This document shows, one piece after another, positions 7,901 through 16,351 of a stretch of DNA of 17,750 bases. The notes below the pieces were generated by a model. The model did not search any database and was not told the origin of the DNA. It was given only the letters and a program-made list of their open reading frames with translations. Each line of letters begins with the position of its first letter. The stretch's first letter is position 1. Made by a program: the position numbers and the translations under genes. The DNA comes from Bolinopsis microptera (taxonomy: Eukaryota > Ctenophora > Tentaculata > Lobata > Bolinopsidae). The DNA is taken from assembly GCF_026151205.1 (NCBI RefSeq), contig NC_087074.1:17125962-17143711 (forward strand), given 5' to 3'.

Positions 7901-10415
7901 GAATATTTAGTGATTACCAAACAAAATTATCTCACTCTGACAAAAAGTCAAGGTAAATAAGAAGCCATAAAAACGATGGTACTCACGAAGACGGATAAGA
8001 AGATGCCAATAACAAAGCAAGCTCCAAAAGCGTACAATCTGTTTTCCCAGCTTAAGTTACAGTAGTTATCGACCTGTGGTTATGTCAGTTGTTAGGGTTT
8101 TGTAGTTCAAGAGAGTACAGTTTGTGATTTACTTTGAATATATTAGCAGTATAATATCTAGATTTAATAGTTCTTTAATGTAGCTCAAACACTGGCATCT
8201 TTAAAATTTACAATAAAACTAGATAACATGGAAACATGGAACCCGATTAGAAATGTCTAGGATTAATTTGAATGTCAAGTGCAGAATGTCCATTATCCGC
8301 CAGCCCCAATTCTGCCCTGTAGTGTAACATAAAAGAACATGCAAGGTTTCTAGTGTATATTATTGGGCAGCGCACATGCACAGCACTACAGCAATCACTG
8401 TGATCATGTCGACCTTCTAATCAAACGTGTGGGGAGCCGGTCTGATCACACTACAGCACATAATTTGATTGACTTTAACATTTTATCGCACAACTCAGAA
8501 TTGTAAGATCGTACAGAATTTTAATTGTGATTGTTATCAAGCAAACAACCGAAAGAGGAAAATTAAAAGAAACACAATATTCCAAATAAGGTTAACAGCA
8601 GCTAATAAACGAGATATTTTGTGAATTTCAAATTCAGTCTAAAGGAATGTGTAGGGGGTGACTAACTTTGACTACTACAACTTATCAGTGTTCATTTTGT
8701 ATCCTTTTTTTAGTCATCTGCAGTCCCAACAGTCGACCATCAGTTTAACAATAATTGATGACTTTTTGTTTTCAAAATTGGTCGTTGCATTCCTTTATAA
8801 CATTAATCATCTAATCAAAGTTTCTATCAAGTTGCAGCAAACACATTACACATGTAAGTCTAAACGATTTTATCTTTAAATTGTGCTCTATATTCAGATT
8901 TGAGAACAATGACACATAAAGTACTTGCTTCATCCCCCTGTTGACCAACTAGAATATCAAGCATTCCCATCCTACCGCTTGCAAATAGATATCACAGTGA
9001 AAATTACAGTACTTAAAATTTTTCAAACATGCTTTCAAAAGTGGGTACACTAATGCACCGGGATTTTTTTGATTTACCAGGGAACTTGGTTGCTTCACTT
9101 GCCACATTGCAAGTAAAGCCTGCTGGAGCACCAGGAATAAAATTACTTTTCAAAGGTAAGTAAACATTTGTATCAATTAACTAAGATTTTAGGGCTGAGT
9201 TTTATATTTCATTGCTACCCAAAGACATTTTGAGCATTTGTATCATATGCATCAGCTTCATAATACCCTTACTCGGATAATTATGACTTGCACACTATGG
9301 CAGACGTCCTTCGGGATGTCGCCGTCCACATGGCTTATTGGCTTAGTCCTCTGGGAGTATATATCTGAATCCGGCCCAGGATATAGTTACTTGTCCCTCT
9401 ACCAAGGTGGATGTAGGCTGTAGCTCTCTTACTAAGTAAGTAAGTATCAAGGAAGGGTTGGTGCCCCACACTCCACAAACAAACAAACAGATCAGTGCAG
9501 CAAAGATAAATATCAAACCCCAAGAATGATTTAAAGAACAATTTCAATCACTTGCAGAATAAGTGGCCATGAGCACTGAATGGGATTTCAGCTCCGGCAT
9601 GGACACCAGGCAGGGGGTTACAAGGCAAACTGAAGGTGATGAATAGAGCCAATTGGGACATAGCATAATCTTGTTTTAGTGAATATAATTCATGCAAAAC
9701 TCCATGTCAGCAGTGTATTACTAATCTCATGTGCAGTAATATTTTTCATGGCCTAACCCACCCCATCCAAAAGAGACTCATCATCGTCTCCCCTAAACAC
9801 AGCTCTTACTGATTCCATCCTAAGATAATCTGTATTGAGACTAATCGCGAGAAGCTTGCACAATAATATATAATTCTTTACATGTAAAGAATTATAAAGA
9901 TAATAACAGTATAATGAATACTGAATACATCTAGTGAGCTCTGGATTATCAAGCTTTATTTTTCTTAAGATTATTTGTTTCGAAAAAGATAATGAATACA
10001 ATATTTAATAGGGTAACAATAGGGTAACAAGATGAAGATAATAATAATTTTCCATTTAATTATATTTATCTATTTTACAACAAAATTGTTTGGGTATGTA
10101 ATAAATGGAAAGTTTCTTATAATATTAAGCCCTTAAATTGGGAAAATGATGAGATCAATACTGATGTAACAATCATCTTATCTTTTGAAATAATAAATAT
10201 TCCTGATTTCAAATTCCACACAATAGCTTATATTATGAACAGTACATGTTACATTTATCAAAGATATAAATCAACTCAAAATCACACAACAATTACTATT
10301 ATCTGATAAACAAACAAATAAACTGGGCTTTGGAACTGCAAAAATGACCCCTTACCGAGCCAAGAAGAGAATCATCCTCAGGTCCTGAACTGAATACAGT
10401 CCTAATAGATTCCAT
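4914..10415 (-). CDS. SFT2 domain-containing protein (SFT2D type), complete six-exon gene
   Basis: A four-pass membrane protein of the SFT2 family (yeast Sft2p; animal SFT2D1-3), involved in vesicle fusion in endosome-to-Golgi and intra-Golgi traffic. Proposed exons in transcript order: 10356-10415 (or alternative 9762-9818), 7987-8073, 7797-7876, 7424-7541, 7259-7317, 4914-4998. All junctions are GT-AG and all phases agree (0, 0, 2, 0, 2). The product is 162 residues (161 with the alternative start exon); human SFT2D1/2 are about 160. The N-terminus is acidic (MESIRTVFSSGPEDDSLLGS). Membrane segments are LYAFGACFVIGIFLSVF, YTAFALLYSLGTLVALAGTC, RLIASCVLIASIILTIVCGC and IGILAIMCCIVQFMAFTW. 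Family hallmarks are NLSWENRL, CFLRGPVSQIKKMF and WYTLSYIPYARNAVKSC. Intron lengths are about 2.28 kb, 110, 255, 106 and 2.26 kb. Family assignment is by recalled similarity; splice sites are inferred. Confidence 0.92.
5752..5949 (-). CDS. Hypothetical small single-pass membrane protein or first exon (nested in intron)
   Basis: The ORF is 65 residues: a short N-terminus (MSSRICQNF), one hydrophobic segment at about residues 10-25 (MLATVLLCTILLLYLH), then a polar Ser/Asn-rich tail. This is the layout of a type II signal anchor followed by a stem, as in the first exon of many Golgi enzymes. No good splice donor lies before the TGA, although GTAAGG follows shortly after it. The frame sits inside SFT2D intron 5 on the same strand. 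No homologue is recognised. It may be a chance ORF. Confidence 0.25.
   Translation of the reverse strand: MSSRICQNFMLATVLLCTILLLYLHVQETSPLPHPSIGTSQQYNNHTSDGINREISFTDNYGQDN
5975..5983 (-). promoter_or_regulatory. E2F-like site upstream of the nested ORF
   Basis: TTTCCCGCC on the minus strand fits TTTSSCGC, 25 bp upstream of the ATG at 5949. A TATA-like ATTATATAAT lies between them, too near the ATG for a normal TATA box. Only suggestive. Confidence 0.2.
6944..7001. repeat. Perfect 29-bp direct duplication
   Basis: Two adjoining identical copies (6944-6972, 6973-7001) begin with ATTCTTTACATGAAGC. The same ATTCTTTACATG core also appears in the palindrome at 9869-9896. Confidence 0.9.
7259..7317 (-). 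CDS. SFT2D exon 5 (fourth membrane segment)
   Basis: The acceptor is CCTAATTTCAG and the donor GTAAGC. It is 19 codons plus TG, LKIGILAIMCCIVQFMAFT. The G that begins exon 6 completes the conserved tryptophan. Confidence 0.88.
7424..7541 (-). CDS. SFT2D exon 4 (cytosolic loop and third membrane segment)
   Basis: The acceptor is TTCTTCAACTACAG and the donor GTAAGT. It is one base plus 39 codons. It carries TCFLRGPVSQIKKMF, the most diagnostic SFT2D motif, then the third hydrophobic helix ending IVCGCV. Confidence 0.92.
7797..7876 (-). CDS. SFT2D exon 3 (second membrane segment)
   Basis: The acceptor is CACTCTAACAG and the donor GTACGT. It is 26 codons plus two bases, GSIEVWLGKYTAF to LGTLVALA, ending GG. 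The A that begins exon 4 completes a glycine codon. Confidence 0.88.
7987..8073 (-). CDS. SFT2D exon 2 (first membrane segment)
   Basis: The acceptor is CATAACCACAG and the donor GTGAGT. It is 29 codons from VDNYCNLSWENRL to FLSVF, phase 0 at both ends, and contains the conserved LSW-x-x-RL entry to the first membrane helix. Confidence 0.88.
9042..9155 (+). CDS. Candidate exon antisense to SFT2D, unidentified
   Basis: The segment lies between an acceptor-like CTTTCAAAAG and a strong donor (AAAG-GTAAGT). It is open in one frame and reads VGTLMHRDFFDLPGNLV and then ASLATLQVKPAGAPGIKLLF before the donor. Amino-acid composition is protein-like. An in-frame ATG at 9029 preceded by an in-frame TAA (9014) would also allow a start exon. 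No family is recognised and no partner exon was found; a transposon fragment is equally likely. Confidence 0.3.
9285..9490 (+). mobile_element. SINE-like remnant with CAAA tail
   Basis: It contains a short stem-loop (CGTCC-TTC-GGGATG), an ATCCGGCCCA block resembling ATCCGGTCCA of the SINE at 16906, and ends in (CAAA)3-CAG at 9476-9490, a tail form common in SINEs. No clear A and B boxes remain here. Confidence 0.3.
9762..9818 (-). CDS. SFT2D alternative exon 1b (start exon)
   Basis: Nineteen codons, MESVRAVFRGDDDESLLDG, start in good context (AGG-ATG-G) and are followed by a weaker donor GTGGGT, again phase 0. The peptide is clearly related to exon 1a (MES-R-VF...DD(E)SLL) but the flanking DNA is not, which points to an old exon duplication. 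Without splicing, the frame stops two codons later. It could be an alternative first exon with its own promoter, or a relic. Confidence 0.65.
9869..9896. repeat. Perfect 28-bp palindrome upstream of exon 1b
   Basis: TATAATTCTTTACA is followed directly by its exact reverse complement. It lies 50 bp upstream of the exon 1b ATG in the minus-strand sense, so it could be a dimer-binding site or a cruciform. Confidence 0.85.
10356..10415 (-). CDS. SFT2D exon 1a (start exon)
   Basis: Twenty codons starting MESIRTVFSSGP and ending SLLGS, with the ATG in a good context (AAG-ATG-G). It is followed by the donor GTAAGG in phase 0, which joins cleanly to VDNYCNLSW of exon 2. The acidic N-terminal head and its length to the first membrane segment match SFT2D proteins. 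Confidence 0.8.
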
Positions 10416-11400
10416 CTTTCTAATTAACTATTCTATTTGAATGTATGGTTTTGTTACCATTTGTCTTAAAATTTAAAATTAACATTTAAATGAAGGGTCT
10501 ATCCTTACATCTTTATACTTTGTTGGGTGAAGCTAAGTTGGCTAGACAATTCATCTGTAAATCAACATTATATTAATACTTGCAACACTAAGCATGTACC
10601 CTGCTATTCGAGGAGGCACCGAAAGGAGCTAGAGAGGTTAACGATTCTGAACTGTATGTGTCAAACAGGCTGACAATCAAAAGAAGTGATGCAACGAATA
10701 CTCACATGATAGAGGAAACAAAATTCCTCTTAAACTGTCACTGTAAAACAAAAAAGTTCGAATAAGCGAAAATTTCAATTAAAAACTATTTGTTACAAAT
10801 CAAATTTTTTAAAATTTAAGTGATATCTTACACAAGTATAATACGATACAAAGGCCACAAACTGACTACCGATTAGCATTAGCCACAAACAGCAATGTGC
10901 AAAGACATCTTAGGAAGAAATCTACCAAAATATCTGGCCAGGTTCAATGCAGCCAATTGATCAAGAATGTGTATTATTAAATGGGTTAAAGGATTAAAGG
11001 GTTAAATGAGGGAACCCTAATTGTAGGAAAACGCTTCAGTGCACATAAAGTGTAATATAAACATTAATGATTAATGAATTCGAATAAAAATGAGTGAACT
11101 TTCAACTTAATATCAATAAAACAATAAGTCAGGCAGCATTTGAAAAGGTCACATTGGTAAATTCAGTCGTGCTGTAAATTAAACTGAAATTCTTAATACC
11201 GACTCAAATTCATTAATGTACCAAAAGCAAAATTTAAATATAATAATATTCTTATAGTAGAAAAGAATAATAATAGACCGTCGACGAGTCCAACTTAGAG
11301 TGCTTCTTGGTATTATAGGTTATAAATCTACAAAATAAATTTAACATATAAATCGTTTAAAATCAATCAATCAATCAAATCAAATCGATTAGAAGTAGTT
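10416..11400. other. Upstream region of SFT2D, no further gene identified
   Basis: AT-rich, presumably including the exon 1a promoter and 5' UTR. A 35-base segment on the minus strand near 10705-10740 sits between acceptor-like TTTTACAG and donor-like GTGAGT, but no consistent downstream frame follows. I cannot support a gene. Confidence 0.4.
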
Positions 11401-11990
11401 TTGGGATGATTAAACTGAGTTTCCCCGGTATAAAATCGCAAAAAACTGATTTTTGGGCCAAAATTTGACGGATGTTACTCGTCTAAATTTCTTCGAAGTA
11501 GCGCGCGCCGCTTTCTTCTCGAAATGTTACGGCAAGAGCTACGAAGTAGCGCGCGCCGGGCCAAATCATTAACAATGGTCAAGCCAAAATAGGCCAAACA
11601 ACAATGTTTTTTGATATTTTGAGCAAATTAACTCTGTAGATATGTCAGCCGCACAACACAACTTACAAAAATAAACAAATTCCTTAATTTTCCCTGGGTA
11701 AAAATCCAAAAAAGTGGTCAAAATCTAGGCTTTTTAGCGCGCACTTCATTTTTGGTATTTAGGTGCTATATATTTTTTTATATCGTGTGATAACGACTAA
11801 TTAAATTCAAATATATCAAATATAATTCTGACCAAAAAATTGATTTTAAATATGGAACCAAAATTTTAGGTGCGCCGCGCATATTTTCGAAAATTTACAC
11901 CTAGTTTTCACCTAAATTTACACGTAGTTTGAAAATCGAGCGCTAAAGCAAATACTGTCATATTTTCAAAAGAATACCTTAGTAGTTTTT
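11401..11990. repeat. Probable transposon-derived block with CpG-rich direct repeats
   Basis: CGAAGTAGCGCGCGCCG occurs twice, at 11494-11510 and 11542-11558, and further CG-rich pieces (GGTGCGCCGCGCA near 11870, TTTAGCGCGCAC near 11733) stand out in AT-rich DNA. TTTTTGGGCCAAAA is a local palindrome. No ORF. It may belong to the same element as the hairpins ending at 12230. Confidence 0.35.
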
Positions 11991-12163
11991 TAGTGTTATT
12001 GTTGCATTTGTCGTCCCTTTGCATATATCGTTCGGCGTTATGGCCAAACGATTCTTCAATGTTAAAAACAACAAAGTCAAAGAACTCTCGTTCTGTTTAC
12101 TTCATGAGTTTTAGAACACAGAACACAAGCTCATTCTTATCGAAGTTAAATTCAGTAAACTAT

Positions 12164-12230
12164 AAACAGAACCCCTACGGGTTCTGTTTTTTTAGTAGAC
12201 ACGTAATGTCTACTAAAAAATTTCTTCTAG
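12164..12230 (+). mobile_element. Two back-to-back hairpins ending CTAG: possible Helitron 3' end
   Basis: Hairpin 1 has an 11-bp stem (AAACAGAACCC, loop CTAC) at 12164-12189. Hairpin 2 has a 14-bp stem (TTTTTTAGTAGACA, loop CGTAA) at 12188-12220. Six bases later comes CTAG (12227-12230), followed by T. Helitrons end in a hairpin a few bases before CTRR and insert between A and T, which this matches. No 5' TC end was located and no Rep/helicase ORF is present. Overlapping short ORFs at 11993-12487 look like chance. Confidence 0.35.
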
Positions 12231-12439
12231 TCCTAATATGAGCCTTGTCTCTAAAAACCTAACTGAACTAGCGTTTCGGTGTGTGCAAAAGCTTTCAGGC
12301 ACGCGAATTCCTTGCCCCGTTAGTTACCTGTCCTTCCAAAACCAAACTAGCAGTCAAGGACAAAAAGTCATACACCAAATGGGCATTATATTTTATGAAT
12401 TGTTTTACATCTTTTTATTCTGTAAAATGTGCTAAAATT

Positions 12440-12475
12440 AAATTTCTTGTTTCATTGAAATTTCTTGTTTCATTG
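12440..12475. repeat. Perfect 18-bp tandem duplication
   Basis: AAATTTCTTGTTTCATTG occurs twice end to end. Confidence 0.9.
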
Positions 12476-13698
12476 AGTCCATTCTAATTCTTCGTACCTG
12501 GACTGTATCTTGAATAGCTAATTTTTAAGTGTTACTTTATAGTAAGGGGAAAAGTGGTCGATTTAAGGGTTCCGTTGGATTTGAATGTTCACAAGGATTT
12601 CTCAACGGAATATGGTAGTTAAGACCCCTACGAACATAATTAGACTTGTTGCCAATTTTGTATCTCAACAGAAACACCACTTTTACCACTTTTTACCACC
12701 TTTGTACCACCTGTCTGGTTTGCCAAATATCTTTAGTTGTGAGCGTCTTAAAAGGCTGAAAATTAACCTAGAATGTTTATCTTATCAAGGAGTAAAACTT
12801 TTGTGTGAAAAATGTTTACATTGGACAATCAGCTAATTGTATAATTACCAATTAGTTAATCACCAAAAAATTTGAAAATTTTGTATTGGCTCAAAATGAT
12901 TGAAATCGTTTGAAACACGGAGAAATGTAGTTTTTAGAAAAACTTCAAAAATTTTTCACTTAAAAATTTTTTTCGAGACTTGGAAAAAAGTTTGAAAATT
13001 TAAAAATATTTTTATTCCGCCAAAAGTGATCGAATTGCATGAAACGTGGATAAAAATGCTTTGCAGAAAAACTTCGAAGATTTTGAGATAGGGGAATACT
13101 AAAATCATCAATATTTGAAGTTGGAGTTCAGTAAATCTCGACATATTTTAGTAATTAGGAATAGCTTAGCGGAAAGGGCCGAACCTGAAAAAGGTTAACC
13201 ACACAATATTAGAGTTTCATAACTAATTACAATACAGCTTTTATTCCACAAATCCCACATAAAGAAACAGCACAAAAGGACCATTTAAGATCGAACCGAT
13301 TTTACCTGCTGTACTATCATTTAATTGATTTCAATGATCAAAACCTCTGTACCGTCAATCTTGCCAATCTATACCGGGTATCTGAATGTACCGGACCTCT
13401 TATTTACCTCTATAATTAGACCCAGTTGTGCAAGAAATGCGATTTCTCACAGGGGTTTCTTTTAACTGTGCACTTTTTGTCACTCTCGCAACTCGCAAGA
13501 GGCCCGGTATTATAGGGGGGTATAGGAAGCGAGTGTAAATATACCTTCCATCATCCACTGTGCCCCCACTGTGGCTTTTTTGTATTGTGAATGCGCATGC
13601 CGCTTCGTTTGCTATGCCAGATACCTCGAATAACCCCCATATGTCATTGCCAGGGTCGGGATAGAGCTGGAGATAGCATTGAAAAGTTGCTAGAAATA

Positions 13699-13769
13699 GC
13701 TAGATTTAGAGTAAACTGGTGGTAGCTGGGTGGTGCTAGCATGGATGTAGCAGAACGTAGCTACACGGG
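13699..13769 (+). repeat. Internal direct repeat, copy 1 (in left arm)
   Basis: About 70 bp beginning GCTAGATTTAGAGTAAACTG and containing AGCTGGGTGGTGCTA and GTAGCAGAACGTA. A diverged copy lies in the spacer at 13953-14021, and the inverted arm copy is at about 14620-14690. Confidence 0.8.
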
Positions 13770-13952
13770 GTTTCATTGGAGTTGGTTATTTTAATGGCCA
13801 AAGAGTGCCGGAACGAAAGTTACTTAAGATTGCAGTTGAGGGGCAGTGTAAACCACGGTGTAGTCAGGGACACAGAGCTACAGTGCAGGAGTACTGCAAG
13901 TGCAATAGAACAGTGCAAGTGATACAGTCTGCAACAGTAAAACGCCGACGAA

Positions 13953-14021
13953 GCTAGACTTAGAGTGAACTGATGGAAGCTGGGTGGTGCTAAAATGGAG
14001 GTAGCAGAACGTACTACATGA
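13953..14021 (+). repeat. Internal direct repeat, copy 2 (at arm-spacer junction)
   Basis: It begins GCTAGACTTAGAGTGAACTG and shares AGCTGGGTGGTGCTA and GTAGCAGAACGTA with copy 1. It starts almost exactly where inverted symmetry is lost, so the spacer boundary may have arisen by a rearrangement involving this repeat. Confidence 0.75.
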
Positions 14022-15880
14022 TGAAAACAGGAAAACTAAGGCTGGTTGAGACCTAAAAAGATGTGAATCTGTCCTGATAGATCCAGTGAAGAGCGAGTAG
14101 CGAAGAGTTTGATCACTAATCTAAAGCTCTAAAGAAGAAGAGGGCTAAAGAGACTCACTTTGATCAATCAATCTAAAAAGGGTGGGTCAGTCTCTCTGTT
14201 TTCATCAGATTCTGATGAAAGGCTGTTAAGCTCAGGACGGTGATCTTAATAGGTCGGATAGCTGTACCTGGTTGCTTCCAGCCCACCCTTGTCGCTTGAA
14301 AATAAGTTCTCACCCCACCTCTTCCAAAAATGCAGTTACCAGAGCAGGAAACTCTTCTTCCTACTCTTCTTTCAACCCAAACAAAATCAGGTTCCAGCTC
14401 CTCTCCTCCTCTGCAGCCACAATCTTATCTCCTTCTTCGGCGTTTTACTGTTGCATACTGTATCACTTGCACTGTTCTTTTGCACTTGCAGTACTCCTGC
14501 ACTGTAGCTCTGTGTCCCTGACTACACCGTGGTTTACACTGCCCCTCAACTGCAATCTTAAGTAACTTTAGTTCCGGCACTCTTTGGCCATTAAAATAAC
14601 CAACTCCAATGAAACCCCGTGTAGCTACGTTCTGCTACATCCATGCTAGCACCACCCAGCTACCACCAGTTTACTCTAAATCTAGCTATTTCTAGCAACT
14701 TTTCAATGCTATCTCCAGCTCTATCCCGACCCTGGCAATGACATATGGGGGTTATTCGAGGTATCTGGCATAGCAAACGAAGCGGCATGCGCATTCACAA
14801 TACAAAAAAGCCACAGTGGATGATGGAAGGTATATTTACACTCGCTTCCTATACCCCCCTATAATACCGGGCCTCTTGCGAGTTGCGAGAGTGACAAAAA
14901 GTGCACAGTTAAAAGAAACCCCTGTGAGAAATCGCATTTCTTGCACAACTGGGTCTAATTATAGAGGTAAATAAGAGGTCCGGTACATTCAGATACCCGG
15001 TATAGATTGGCAAGATTGACGGTACAGAGGTTTTGATCATTGAAATCAATAAAATGATAGTACAGCAGGTAAAATCGGTTCGATCTTAAATGGTCCTTTT
15101 GTGCTGTTTCTTTATGTGGAATTTGATAAAGCTGTATTGTAATTAGTTATGAAACTCTAATATTGTGTGGTTAACCTTTTTCAGGTTCGGCCCTTTCCGC
15201 TAAGCTATTCCTAATTACTAAAATATGTCGAGATTTACTGAACTCCAACTTCAAATATTGATGATTTTAGTATTCCCCTATCTCAAAATCTTCGAAGTTT
15301 TTCTGCAAAGCATTTTTATCCACGTTTCATGCAATTCGATCACTTTTGGCGGAAAAAAATATTTTTAAATTTTCAAACTTTTTTTTCAAGTCTCGAAAAA
15401 AATTTTTAACTGAAAAATTTTTGAAGTTTTTCTAAAAACTACATTTCTCCGTGTTTCAAACGATTTCAATCATTTTGAGCCAATAAAAAATTTTCACTTT
15501 TTTTGGTGATTAACTAATTGGTAATTATCCAATTAGCTGATTGTCCAATGTAAAAATTTTTCAGACAAAAGTTTTACTCCTTGATAAGATAAACATTCTA
15601 GGTTAATATGCAGCCTTTTACGACGTTCACAACTAAAGATATTTGGCAAACCAGACAGGTGGTACAAAGGTGGTAAAAAGTGGTAAAAGTGGTGTTTCTG
15701 TTGAGATAAAAAATTGGCAACAAGTCTAATTATGTTCGTAGGGGTCTTAACTACCATATTCCGTTGAGAAATCCTTGTGAACATTCAAATCCAACGGAAT
15801 GCCACTTTTCCCCTTACTATTAACTAAGTTCGTAAAACTTATCAAACTGTCAATCGTTCCAAATTTTTGTCGATTGATAA

Positions 15881-16351
15881 ATGAAAGAGAAGGATGGGTT
15901 GGGGGTGATGAAGTGGTCTGAACGTCTTTGCGATGGTGATCTGTGGAGTAAAGATAGGAGTGAGATTGGAAATTCTAATCTGACAATTTTGAACAGTTCT
16001 AATAGACATGTGTATTTGTACATGTTGTGGACAGTAAGAAGGCCGTTCTTGTTAAACAGCGGTTTTGTATGCTATTCTTCAAAGAATTCCCTTCCTAGGA
16101 TTTATTCATCTATACAACGTGTTCTGGCACATGATCTAAACTTATCTAGATATGCTTCAAGGTCACCAAATAGTATTCTGATAAATTTTTTTCTGAGTTA
16201 TGAAGATAGGTTGAGAGAAAAAGAGAGAGAGAGACCTGTCAAAACCTACCATGATGCTGGAGCTAGGAGTGTTACTTTACAGTATCAACTGCTGGCATAC
16301 ATACCTCTGAATACAAATACTCACCACAAAACAAGAACAATAGACAATTAA
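15881..16351 (+). CDS. Hypothetical 156-codon ORF beside the foldback element
   Basis: The longest ORF outside the FGase-like gene and the low-complexity tract, starting 60 bp after the foldback element. The sequence (MKEKDGLGVMKWSERLCDGD...) has no recognised motif, signal peptide or membrane segment. The stretch LREKEREREP-like (residues near 110-120) comes from a GA-repeat. There is no splice context. It could be an exon, a decayed transposon ORF or chance. Confidence 0.22.
   Translation: MKEKDGLGVMKWSERLCDGDLWSKDRSEIGNSNLTILNSSNRHVYLYMLWTVRRPFLLNSGFVCYSSKNSLPRIYSSIQRVLAHDLNLSRYASRSPNSILINFFLSYEDRLREKERERPVKTYHDAGARSVTLQYQLLAYIPLNTNTHHKTRTIDN

Larger units (their letters stand above)
8074..9761. 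other. SFT2D intron 1, part between exon 2 and exon 1b
   Basis: Mostly AT-rich. Apart from the antisense exon candidate and the SINE-like remnant listed separately, I see only an unexplained moderately GC-rich patch at 8340-8460 with a loose inverted repeat around GTGATCA / TGATCAC. The 73-codon ORF at 8658-8879 has no gene-like signals. Confidence 0.5.
12540..15819. mobile_element. 3.28-kb long-terminal-inverted-repeat (foldback) DNA element
   Basis: The left arm is about 12540-13953 and the right arm about 14432-15819, reverse complements at very high identity with a few small indels (for example an extra TCGATTTAAGGG near 12559 in the left arm). The spacer is 478 bp. Termini are TAGTAAGGGGAAAAGTGG and its inverse. 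Flanking TTA at 12537-12539 and 15820-15822 fits a 3-bp target duplication (PIF/Harbinger type). Equally, TA plus a terminus starting GTAAGGGG would fit a TA-targeting element. No transposase is seen, so it is non-autonomous. Near-identical 83-codon ORFs in each arm (12585-12836 +, 15533-15784 -) differ mostly by amino-acid-changing bases and are not credible genes. Confidence 0.85.

Noticed and set aside
8949-9131. 60-codon minus-strand ORF
   Set aside because: No start context or splice sites; the opposite strand has the better exon signals.
10569-10740. Possible small exons on the minus strand upstream of SFT2D
   Set aside because: Acceptor- and donor-like sites exist, but the implied intron is about 36 bases and the joined frame stops at once.
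11993-12487. Short plus-strand ORFs
   Set aside because: They run through hairpins and an 18-bp duplication, with no motif or codon signal.
12585-12836. 83-codon ORF and its mirror copy at 15533-15784
   Set aside because: They are the same piece of the inverted arms. Differences between them mostly change amino acids, so no coding constraint is visible.
12956-13144. 62-codon minus-strand ORF in the left arm
   Set aside because: AT-rich, low-complexity and without motif; the right-arm counterpart is not preserved as an ORF of note.
14272-14565. Three overlapping ORFs at the spacer and right arm
   Set aside because: Overlapping frames rich in Ser and Leu from CT-rich repeat sequence; no motif and no splice context.
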